64,000 bases of DNA. It comes from Pisolithus tinctorius (lineage: Eukaryota > Basidiomycota > Agaricomycetes > Boletales > Pisolithaceae). A model generated the notes under the pieces. It saw nothing but the letters and a program-made list of their open reading frames with translations. It had not been told where the DNA came from and ran no database searches. Both the position numbers and the translations under genes were made by a program. The DNA lies in contig JANFAH010000003.1 of the NCBI GenBank assembly GCA_024663395.1, positions 4,385,063 to 4,449,062 on the forward strand, read 5' to 3'. How positions within the stretch are numbered: the first letter of the stretch is position 1; each line of letters opens with the position of its first letter. Of this stretch, positions 10,405 through 20,217 are shown piece after piece.

Positions 10405-12893
10405 ATGGCCGCGGTGCCGCCCTCTCCAACCTGGCTGACGGCTCTCTACGACAGATTCCAGAAAGAGGAAATAGTCGCCGACTTGGAGGAAGCCATCACA
10501 CTCTATCGTGCCGTGCTAGAGCTCCGTCCACCAGGGCATCCTGATCGCAGTGTATCTCTTAACAATCTTGCTTGTTGCCTTCATGGGCAGGTTCCAGAAA
10601 CAAGCCACAATACCTGACTTGGATGAAGCGATTGAGGTGTTCCGTGCAGCATTGGTTCTATGTCCGCCTGGAGATCCTGACCGGTCTTCATCGCTCCACA
10701 AGTCTTGCCTTCTGTCTTTCGAATAAATATGACAATGGAGGAGTAGTTGCCCACTTGGAAGAATCTGTTACACTTGGACAGGCAACGTTAGAGCTCTGTC
10801 CCCCAGGGCATCCTGATCGTGGCGCATCTCTTAGTAATCTTGCTTGCAGCCTCATGAAGAGGTTTCAGACACATGCTGCAATGTGTGACCTGGAGGAGGC
10901 TATTGAGCTGCACCGGCACAGCATTGGAACTACGCCCCATCAAGCATCCCTGACCGGTCTTCATTCGCTCCATAATCTTGCCCTGTTCTCTTTCGAATAG
11001 GTACGACAATCTGGGAGTAGCTGCCGACTTAGAGGAAGCTGTCACACTTGGACGTCTAGCTCTAGAGCTCCGTCCCCCAGGGCATCCTGATCGCCGCATA
11101 TCTCTCAGCAGTCTCGCTTGTGACCTCTGGAAGAGGTTCCGGAAACAAGCTGAAATGCGCGACTTGGAGGAGGCCGTTGAGCTGTACCGTGCAGTATTGG
11201 AGCTATGTCCTCTCTGGACATCCCGATCGGTCTTCATCACTCCGCAATTTTTCTTTCTGCCTTCTGAAGAAATACGATAATCAGCGAGTAGTTGCCGACT
11301 TGGAAGAAGCTGTTGCGTTCGGATGTGCAGCACTGGAGCTCTGTCCACTGGGGCATCCTTACCATGGTGCAACTCTCAGACTTGCAGGATGTGCTACGGT
11401 CAAGCATGCCATTCACAATATCATCTCTGAGACCCTCGAAACCATGCCAACTAGGCTGCTACATACAAGTACTGGTGTTCTGTGCGACCGGGAGGCACAG
11501 ATGTCGCATTTTATGAGCAGTAAACTGTATGATCAGTTGCTGTCTTGTTGCACAACGTGCGACCCGGATTTGCGAATGGGAATCATTCGTGCTAATATTC
11601 CAAAATACTTTCAGTACATCATGCTTTCTCACCACTGGGGTGAAAGCGAGCCATTATTGCGCGACATCGAAGACCACCCGATAGATGGCATACCGACAAA
11701 CAGGGGCCTTGGAAAGCTCCAAGCCTTCTGTCGTGTTGCTTTGGAGCGGGATTACTTATGGGCATGGAGCGACACATGCTGTGTAGACAAAGACAGTAGT
11801 GTCGAGTTCCAAGAAGCAATAGGATCAATGTTCGCAGTGGTATCGACGGTCTGCCCTGACCATCGTTTATCTTTCTGACGTTCCCAACACTGGTTCGCTC
11901 GAGAGCAGCATATGGTTCACACGTGGGTGGACTCTTCAAGAACTACTGGCTTCCCAGAATATACTTTTCTACACTCAAGACTGGTCCCTTTACAAGAACC
12001 TCACAGTCTTCGAATCATAAAACAGAAGTCTCTGTATTGGAAGAGCTGGAAAGAGCAACCGGAATAGAGGCCCGGTTCCTCACCAACTTTTCTCCGGGTA
12101 TGGAAGATGTACGCTCGAGACTCCGATGGGCATCGTTGCGTCGTACTACGCGGCCTGAAGACATCGCCTATGCGCTTTTCGGAATCTTTAATCTCCGCCT
12201 ACCCATCCTGTATGGCGAATCCTGCTGAAAATGCCCTCGGCCGTCTCCTAGCAGAAATCATATCACAATCTGGGGATATCTCAATTCTGGATTGGGTCGG
12301 ATACGCATCACCCTATCATAGCTGTTTCCCTGCCCACATCACCTCGTATCAAACGCTACCATTTTCTCCATCTCAAGCTAGTGCGGAAGAGCATACGTTG
12401 ATGATGGGTCAGCAGGCCCATGCCATCCTCCACAGTACTGCAAAAGCTGCATCGCTCACTCACTGAGCTGCCCCTTCCACGATTTCTCAACCGCCGCCTT
12501 ATACTGCCATGTATAGCTCATCATGTTACTGCGATTCAGCTGAAAACGGCAGATCTACATGCCCCGAGCTACACATACGAAATACAGGCCTCCGGTCTGA
12601 GGCCACTCGAGATCACACTGCTAAGCAAGCTAGAAAATGCAACAATATTGCCAGGTGCTCTGCAGCTCGTTCGTCCTTGGCATCCGAAGTTGCTTGGTTC
12701 ACCTGCCGAGCTGTACACCACATCCGAAGAGCAGCTATTTTCCACACTGGGAAGGCCCTTTAACGCTCTTTTGTTGACCCAATTACTTCAATACGAGTAC
12801 AAAAGGATCGCTTCGTCTACCCTCATTACTGCTCAGCCCATAGACTCAGCCAGCATTCTGCAAAGCGAAGTGAAGGTATTTGAAATTGTGTAG
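10405..12893 (+). pseudogene. TPR-HET protein (heterokaryon-incompatibility type), frame-broken
   Basis: A self/non-self recognition type protein. The N-terminal part has seven TPR-like units of about 43 residues (about 10,470-11,390), each following the pattern DLEEA-x3-L-x8-LxPPGHPDR-x4-L-x2-LA. The HET domain follows at about 11,450-12,230: QYIMLSHHWGESEPLLRDIE, then GLGKLQAFCRVALERDYLWAW, DTCCVDK, SIWFTRGWTLQELLA and DIAYALFGIFNLRLPILYGE. A conserved HET C-terminal tail (KRIASSTLITAQPIDSASIL) ends at 12,893. The order matches full-length family members, but the frame changes between TPR units (about 10,575, 10,715, 10,990, 11,215) and again inside and after the HET domain, so no single product can be read. 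The clean unit sizes point to recent small indels. No intron explains the shifts between TPR units. Confidence 0.8.
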
Positions 12894-13626
12894 ACAGTCA
12901 TGGCATTATGATATCAAGACCATTACCTGCTTGCGTGTCACAAGTTACAACTGTTTCGACCCTCCATCGACTCGATCCCTATCCCACTTTTCCGTACCGG
13001 CTACTGGACTTCCGGGACAGTGCGACTTTCTGTTAAAAGTGCATGGGAAGTCTTCCCCTACCATTGCATGAGGCCACATGTCCATGGTCACATTTAGTGT
13101 TGCACCATTCCACATCATGACCGGTAGATAGTTTGATATCCCTTGACTTTCCGTTGGCTTTCCTCTGGCTTGGTTTCATGGGGCCTATACTTATTGTCAC
13201 ATGATGTCTACTCACCTGCTCCAGGGAGGTCCAGTTTCCCCTTTAACGACACAGAGAAGTGCATGGTCAATTGAAGATTGTCATGGGTCTCTGGCAGTCC
13301 ATTCTGTCGCATGGAAGCTGATTAATAATTCCGCATGAAAGTATTATTGCAAAAGTTGCTGCCATGTGTAACAGACTCAACGTGCGATTGGCCGCTTTAG
13401 GTTGTGAAGCCTTCGTCGACTTCACAAGTCACGTAATGGTTCAGTTTAGTCATACTTACATATTAGGAAGCAACAAGTGCAGCGAGGAGGGGGGGGGAGG
13501 TGCATGATTGCTCACAGGTTGTCTGCGTGTCCGTAGGCCTGCACCATGGCTGTTTAGGTCGCTGGCAGCGCTCCCCCGTTCTACCACTTCGGGTCAGCCT
13601 CACTGTGACAGGGCACTGAGTCAGCT
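12894..13626. other. Intergenic, no gene seen
   Basis: About 730 bp without a convincing ORF, including a G-run at about 13,489-13,498. No homology to the rest of the window was noticed. Confidence 0.4.
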
Positions 13627-14340
13627 GTGACCGCACCGTCTGTGTTCACGGTCGCAGCTTCATTTCTGCCACAGAGCCCGAACTCTGCATTCACATTGGA
13701 ACTTTGGCACTGCCGCCTTTCTCCCGCTGCACCTGCCAACATCTGCTATCCAACCACCATATGGCCGGAACAAATTGCTTACCCGTTTAACATCCTTCCA
13801 CCGCATACACACGAAGGGGACTATTTTGGCCCCTATAACAAGCTTCTCAACTTCCTCTTTCCCCCAGATGGACCTTTCACAGTCGGGTTCCTGTCAACCA
13901 AGGGGTCTCAACACCCCATCGTCTTCATATTCCAGATTCTTCTGAAGAACAAGCCGGTTTTAATCTTGGAGTTGAGGCATCCAAGCTACCTCGATATCCC
14001 ATCAGAACGTGAGAAGGCAGATGAGCAGATCAGAAGTCGCATGACTGACACTGCTGGTAGGTAATCTGTACTCAGATGTTGTCCGTCACCTAAACATGTG
14101 TTTGCAGCCGCCTGCCCCCTAGATACTCTCTACGCTATCAGCGTTCTGGGGACAAAACTATGTTTCTACAGCCTCGATACGCAGGACAGCCGTGCAGAGA
14201 TTGTCCCTGCTCCCATCTTAGGAGTCAGTGATCCTGCACCTGCTAACCGTTGGAACCTTGACGTCATGGAAGCCGCTGGAGAGGCACAACTTCGGGATAT
14301 CGTGAAACAGATCGAGGATAGATTTGCGAGGGCAGTATAA
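13627..14340 (+). CDS. Conserved Agaricomycete orphan protein, 5' end unclear
   Basis: The product contains LPPHTHEGDYFGPYNKLLN, then ILLKNKPVLILELRHPSYL, DEQIRSRMTD, and after an intron (14,057-14,107) LDTLYAISVLGTKLCFY, ending in RWNLDVMEAAGEAQLRDIV. I recognise this as a widespread multi-copy family of unknown function in mushroom-forming fungi (from memory of the family). The two exons join in frame (GCT G / CC GCC) and end at TAA 14,340. No ATG was found at the left end: the open frame begins after a TGA at 13,606 with a GTG, so the start has been lost or lies in an unidentified exon. A truncated copy lies at 34,417-34,720 on the minus strand. Confidence 0.65.
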
Positions 14341-14447
14341 TACTGTATATTGCAACAGGTTTTGACGGCTTGCCTCTAAAGACTCTGAATGAAATGCGAA
14401 CACACTTTCCACGCTTGCTTTTCGGTACATTCCTAATGTCCCTACAG

Positions 14448-14970
14448 CCCGACACCATAACGTCTACCACTCGCACCAGAGATGGACGGACAAGGGACGG
14501 TGAACACGATGGATACTGTTGTACGCATTTCACGCGCGAGTTCTACTATTTCTGTTGTGCTTCTCCGCCGACTGCTTGCAACAGCGTTGCGAAGCTGCCA
14601 AACCCGATACAGTGATAGCTAAGTGTAACTGATTTCAGAGTACCGTGACTACGTACGAGGACTGGGCTAAGCTCTCCACAAAGAAAGAGCCTCCGGCCCT
14701 TCGTTCGTGGTTACTTATAGCTATGGTCGCTTTGCTGCAATGTGATGACGACAAGGTTTTGGTCAATCAATCGTTCGCAACGCTTCTGCTCGTGCCGCGT
14801 GATTTACGGAAAACACTGGTAAATGTAACATCTAACTTATGCATGATCTCACTGTTCAGAATAGCTCACTGTCTGCGTGCAATGACGAATTGCCGTTTCC
14901 AACTTGAAGGCTCGACTCTTTCGACTTGGACCCTGCATCATCCCCCTGTACGTCTGCAACCTAAATGAAA
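14448..14970 (+). pseudogene. Zinc-finger/acidic-repeat family, 3' fragment (copy D)
   Basis: Begins directly at a splice acceptor (CCCTACAG) with the last large exon of the family: PDTITSTTRTRDG, then HFTREFYYFCCASPPTACNS, matching copy A (PDTVTSTADSR, HFKRESSYFFCCASLLIAC). Similarity continues past a second acceptor at about 14,638, where TVTTYEDWAKLSTKKEPP matches the weaker THEDRV segment of copy C. The upstream exons are missing, so this is an isolated 3' fragment beside the orphan gene. Confidence 0.55.
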
Positions 14971-15285
14971 TGACTCAACGGACCTTACCATAACAATTCC
15001 GTGCCATGGCCAAGCGTACTCAGATCAGTAATAGGAGAGCCAATATTTGGACCATGATAATCAGCGCCATTCACTCAGGATCTGCATGACGTCCAACATG
15101 AACAGCACCCACCAACATCCATGCTTGTGGCCGACGCCGATTGATCTTAGTTGGCCTTCTGTCAACAACCACCCCACGATGGACAGCTTCTAATGCGGAG
15201 GTCAAAAGAGGGAAGATATTCGTGTGGAGATAGACTCACCGTTCTATTCCGAGCAGGTGCGCACAGTTAGCTTCGCCTTGCGCTA
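14971..15285. other. Intergenic, no gene seen
   Basis: About 300 bp between fragment D and the dispersed fragment at 15,286. No coding or repeat structure was recognised. Confidence 0.3.
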
Positions 15286-15380
15286 TTAGACCTTTGGACC
15301 AGTCGAGCTTGAGCGGGAAGTTGCGGGAAGACACGTGTAGAATATGCTTGCGTCCCTTGCAACATTATAGATTACTGCAC
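15286..15380 (-). repeat. Dispersed coding-like fragment, copy 1
   Basis: About 95 bp closely matching 25,556-25,650. On the minus strand it reads HILHVSSRNFPLKLDWSKG, so it looks like part of an exon. I do not recognise the parent gene. A possible donor (GTGAGT) follows at about 15,240. Confidence 0.45.
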
Positions 15381-15853
15381 TCAAGAAAACCAATCAGAAG
15401 TCACCGCAGCTTGGGACATTGGCTCACTGATACTATCGAAGGGTCCCTAGTATCATGGACCACTCAGTTACAATGGTAATAGACATGGTGAGTAGGAAAA
15501 CCATAAAAGTAATTCTACCACCTTGTGACATTTCGCCAGATGCGGTTGTGCTATCGTACTGGCACATATTGACTGAAAATAATTCTGCCCCCTGCACTAG
15601 TGTTGACAGTTTGACATGCTTCATAGACAGGCAGGTACCTACGTGTACCTGCTGAACTGTATCCAGACTACTATGACAAGACTTGCTGTGTTTGCTGTGC
15701 TACGAGGGTCATTATATATGTAACTAGTCTGGCGGTGCGTGCCTCGTTCACACAAACACTTCCTTGCCTTGCCCGTCTCGTTCACTCGTGAGTTTCCATG
15801 AGGTGATCATCGAACATCCCTAACAAGCTGTTACCCGGCCGTAGATAAACAAT
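15381..15853. promoter_or_regulatory. Upstream region of copy B
   Basis: No gene seen. The last ~160 bp match the leader regions of copies A and C (GCTGTGCTAC, GAGTTTCCATGAGGTGATCAT and the ACATCCCTAACAAGC segment or variants), so it is probably the duplicated promoter and leader. SRP14, which precedes the A and C leaders, is absent here. Confidence 0.4.
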
Positions 15854-18150
15854 AATGAATTCCTTCCAAGGCAACTTACCGCCGCCGCGTTATTTTGGAC
15901 CTATAAATCCGTGCGTCATTTTCATTTCGTGTACCATTTCCTCTGGCTTAGTGGATAATACAGTAGGCCCTATGTTTTACCCGGTGCTGAGAGACCTGTA
16001 CGTGCAATCCTGAGAGTTTTAGCCCTGGATCTTGACAACACAACAATTTTCTCTGGGGGTTTTCTCACTCGTAGTGAGCACATACGAGCATGACTAATTA
16101 GCAACCTACTGATATCTGGATAGTGCCTTCTTCCTAGGATGGGCCAGTGGCCGAAAATTATGGTGGTGTAACAGTGAAGTGTGTCATTTGTTACATGTGT
16201 TATTTCCTTCGATTTACAGGAAGATATAGTCGCCAACACCACTGTGCCAACTGCCAGCGTGCTGTACCTGGTCTCGTAACCAGACAGTTTGGGAAACGTT
16301 TGGTTGACACCCGGTTGTCGCCGCATGCAAATTCTGAAGGTGGCGAGATGTTGCATTATGGAGATTCTGAAGGCAGCGAGGTGTTGCAGGATGGGAATTC
16401 TGAAGGTGATAAGGGTGCTAAAGATCAAAATGGCTGGAACTACGCTGTACCGGCCATGTGTGTCATCTGTTACATGTGCTATTCCTATGTCGGAAAAGTC
16501 TAGGTACCCTGTCTGTACCCTTTCAGGATAGGCCATAGGGTAGTATACATTATGAGGAAGCATGGGTACTCGAGAGGTCTATGGGAGGTTATTTAAAAAT
16601 CAAGTAACTAGAATGCAGTAGTATGTATGGGGTTACTCTGGATTACTGTGGTTCTAGCGTATTTCCACAAATGATGTAATTGGCTAACTCTCCGTACTTC
16701 ATGTTCTCTCAGTAGGTTGTGCTTTCCCCAGAATATTCCTGGTTCCAAATCGCCCGACAGAGAGAGGTAGGAGAGGTAAGAGAGGACGCTGACCCGCGCA
16801 AATATTCTGTCTATACAGAGAGAAACGAGCAAAAATTAGATGTGAGTTGATTTACACCATCTAGTCCTCCCAATATAACCGCCTTGACAACACAGGCTTT
16901 CCCGTAAGATGGAGAGATGGCCTGAGCCTCAGAATGATTCTCTCCATACAGAAGGAGACCAGTTGGAATTGGTAACACGGATAATCCTGCCGGCCACAAT
17001 ATTCCTCCCATTGTGATCTTGTATGACACGACAGGTTTTGTCTTCAGGCGAAATAGGAACGGAGCGAGAACAACCTAATCCAAAGCGCTATTCCCTCTCA
17101 ACAGGAGAAAACGTGTTGGGATCGCAAGTACGCGTAATTCGTGCTATAATTAGGCCTTATCTTCGTAACGATCCGTGGTTTCGCGGGTTTTCCGGCAGAG
17201 CGAGGTAGGGGGAGCAGCGAGCCGGAATTGGATGTAAGGCTATGTGTCATTCACGCTACGTTGGCTTATCGCTTGTAATCATCCATCCACATTTTCCGGT
17301 CAGGAAATGTAGTGAAAGAACCAGAACACACTGTTGCAAAGAGTTACCCCTTCCTGGCGTACAGAAAGCGGAGAGTCAGAACCGAATGTACACATGGTGC
17401 ACGCCAGCACAGATCCCCCTCAGTTTGTGGTATCACAAGTTTTCACATAAGAATCTTCCGTCCGGAAGTTTGAGTTCGAAGAGGGCCCTTTATCAGTACT
17501 TCCGGCACAGACCTCGAACCCCGCAAGACTGGCCGATTATCACAACTATCAAAACTCTTTCAGAGACGAAGATCGCTCCGGGAACCCAACGGCGAAAGCG
17601 GGCTTTACCGGAGATTGTGCATGCTGTGCAATTCGATGAGCCAAGTCAAGATGTGGTCGCGGTTTGATGTTTATACTTAACCTCTGGTCGTTGCACCGTG
17701 GAAAGCAGATAGGCATGCACGGAAGCGAAGCAAAAACGATTGGGTATGTTGCTCTGTACATTACTTACTGCCTAGGTTCTTCAGGTCCCCTGTGGCGCTG
17801 CCCCGTAACATCTACGGGGGATGAGAACCGACACTTACGTCGACTCAGAAACAGTCGGAGTAGCATGGACACATCGTTGTATCGGGTCGGCGTCTCTGTA
17901 TCGCACTTGCTTTTCGTAGATCTCTGGCATGTCTGTAGTCGGCCCCCCCCCAGCGCTTATGGCTGAAAACGGAGATGGACGGCCAAGCGATGATGAACGT
18001 GTCGGATGTTGTTGTGTATGCTATTTCAATCGCGAGTTGTCCTGCTTTTTCTGCTGTGCTTCTTTGCTAATTGCATGCAACAGCGTTACGGTCTCGTCGC
18101 GCTCGATGCGGGTGAAACTTAGGTCTACCGACTGCGACCATGTATGAAGA
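15854..18150 (+). pseudogene. Zinc-finger/acidic-repeat family, copy B (rearranged and degraded)
   Basis: ATGAATTCC at 15,854 opens an exon homologous to exon 1 of copy C. The next exon ends at the same GTACGTGC donor as in A and C. The zinc-finger exon is replaced by other sequence with a Cys-x2-Cys (HCANCQRAV) and three 33-bp repeats (16,331-16,429). Acidic exons return at about 16,735-16,840 (TEREVGEVREDADP) and 17,034-17,110 (VLSSGEIGTEREQP, ENVLGSQ). Later exons are frame-broken: the GRLSQLSKLFQRR block at 17,520-17,580 matches the SKLSKLFRRR block of copy C. It ends with the Cys-rich exon CYFNRELSCFFCCASLLIAC (18,020-18,080). Multiple stops and a lost acceptor near 17,680 argue for a pseudogene. 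Confidence 0.5.
16331..16429 (+). repeat. 33-bp tandem repeat, three units, coding-compatible
   Basis: Three units begin ATTCTGAAGG at 16,331, 16,364 and 16,397. In one open frame they read as 11-residue units of pattern (N/D)SEGxExLxxG. The period is a multiple of three and is found only in copy B. Confidence 0.75.
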
Positions 18151-18369
18151 ATGTATGCCATCCGCTGTTGCATGGTCTGCACAACTACAGGTAATACTTC
18201 GATATTCAGAATGATGTACAACACCTGACAGCGAGGCAAAACAGCTGGCGACCGCTGGCGGGTTCAACATTCATCAGGGTACAAGCTGTGACGTATAATT
18301 GAAGTCGTTTCTATCACCAATTTTAGCGACTTCGTATTGTCATAACCAACTAGTCTCCGTAGGACTCAC

Positions 18370-18975
18370 TTAGGATTTCCTGAAGTATAATATTGTTATC
18401 GCGCGCAACACAACTTCTCTTTGCATGCGACTAACGAGACGGCAACCCTCCCCATCATCAATAGCACCGAATTGCATCGAGCTCTGAGCGCCTGTCGACA
18501 AATGGACATGCGGGGGTACAAAGTGAAGGTCGCAGAGCGTTGGCATATGCGCCGTGTTGATGGGTATATGGTAGCTCGACCTATTCGAGCAATATGTGAT
18601 GCCGGGTTCCGAGTGGGGGACTAGTGAGAGGGGGATAGCGTACCGGTTACACAGACATAGGAAATGGAGTGTCTTAGCTAGATATGTGTCATCGGGCAAG
18701 GTGATATCGATATCCCCCTCCAAGTCGAGCTCCGTCTCGACTCCGGGTGCAGATTCACCTTCCAGTGCACGACTGTCAGAGAAAAGGACATCCCAGCCGA
18801 GCACGGACACCTGGCCCTGCCGGGTCTGCCATTGTTATTCTCCAGAAATGCCCTGTACGCCGCCTCTGGCGAATACGACAACGTCCACATCTGCCTCGAG
18901 AGACACATAAGCACTGGATGCAGCAAGTGCACCCCCGCTGATGACTAGCATCGTTATCTTCTAAACCTGGAACGA
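18370..18975 (-). pseudogene. MET1 5'-half duplicate (Met8-like domain fragment)
   Basis: A second copy of the 5' part of the MET1-like gene. The minus strand gives SVLGWDVLFSDS, PGVETELDLEGDI, DTYLAKTLHFLCLCNRYAIP and MPTLCDLHF, parallel to SVLDWDTLLSDS, PGVEADLDLEQDI and MPALCDFYF of the first copy. The nucleotide match continues to about 18,960, close to the start codon region. The SUMT half is absent and frames are broken. It stands head to head with the SRP14 duplicate, as in the first copy. Confidence 0.75.
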
Positions 18976-19084
18976 CGACGTCGGGAAAATGGAGTTAGAC
19001 AGAAATTCCAATTTGGCCGGAGTTGAGAGAGGGAGAGGCGAGTGTGTGCGAAAAGACTATGCTGCAAGGCATCGATTTCCGTAG

Positions 19085-19711
19085 TTCATAAAGCGGCTTG
19101 AAGAGCTATTCGGCTCTCGAGGCGACCAAGGACAAGGGGACCGAGTGGCTCGCCCATGAGCGATGTGAGTACTCGGGTCCTGTTCACCACTATGATCACG
19201 CAGTCTGATGCGTTCAGACGTGGTCTGCCTACAGTGACTTATGAAAGAGAAGATGCAGTGATGCACGATAGGGATGAATCTAGTACAGTATGGAATGTCC
19301 TTGTCTCACGCGGGTCACGGACGGCAATCAAGCGCGGTTCTCCACACATGTATGTCCCCCCACTGCGATCATGACACATGGTGACGATCTATCTGTCCCC
19401 CCGTTGGCGGCTAACTCTTCCAGGTGAAGCCCACGAATTTAATAAAATTTCATGTTGCCTATGGATCGCTCCTCAAAGCGTTCTTTACCACTCTTCGCAA
19501 ACGAAACAAAAAGCGAGAAAAACATTGCGCCGAACAAGCTGCGCGACGGAAACAACGCATGGCGGAATCTGTCGTCATCAAGGGTCCAAAGAGGGGTAAT
19601 GGACGAAAGAAGAGGCAACGACAGGTCAAGGCTGCCATTAAACTGGAGGCCGCGAAGGAACAGGCAGCTAAGAAGGAAGAGAGGAGAAACAGGGTACAGT
19701 TTCCAGCATAG
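19085..19711 (+). pseudogene. SRP14 duplicate, disrupted
   Basis: Homologous to SRP14 exons 2-4. Exon 2 (TTCATAAAGCGGCTTGAAGA) carries a 7-bp insertion (GCTCTCG) near 19,111 that shifts the frame. Exon 3 has net extra bases near 19,280-19,290, so its end reads out of frame. Exon 4 (19,424-19,711) is open and nearly identical to the intact gene: FHVAYGSLLKAF, TLRKRNKKREKHCAEQ, VQFPA. The 24-bp first exon with its ATG was not found. The preserved last exon and many substitutions suggest moderate age. Confidence 0.8.
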
Positions 19712-20217
19712 CTTCCAACTGACGGTAATGGGCATGTACAGAAGCACCACACTCGTCATGACACCGCTGATCAGACTTTAGCCTATCTCACTTTTGTCCT
19801 CCGCAGCTTGTGCTCTCCCAACATTGTCACTCGCAGCCGACGTTCACATTGAACTTGCCAGACCTGTGCTTAACTATACGCACAGCCCGGAGAGAAATGC
19901 CGTTACACGTTACGGCTAAGCTCATTACACGCATACTTGGTTTCAGATTCTCGCGGGTCTGCCTCATGGCGAGCCTCATGTTGTGGTCGGCTGTGCTACT
20001 TGGGAAAGTATAAGTCAGATCAGACTTGGTCGTTCAACCTACTCACCTCCAGTCCTTGTATACATAGGTCATTTGCTTGTCTTGTTCACGCGCACCATTA
20101 CGGCCTGACGCTTCCTGTTTCCTGTTTCCTCTGCGGATTTCTTTCAAGAACTTGTGAGTTTACACAGGGTGATCATCGGGCACTCCTAGTAGGCTAATGT
20201 TTGGTAGTACCTAGACC

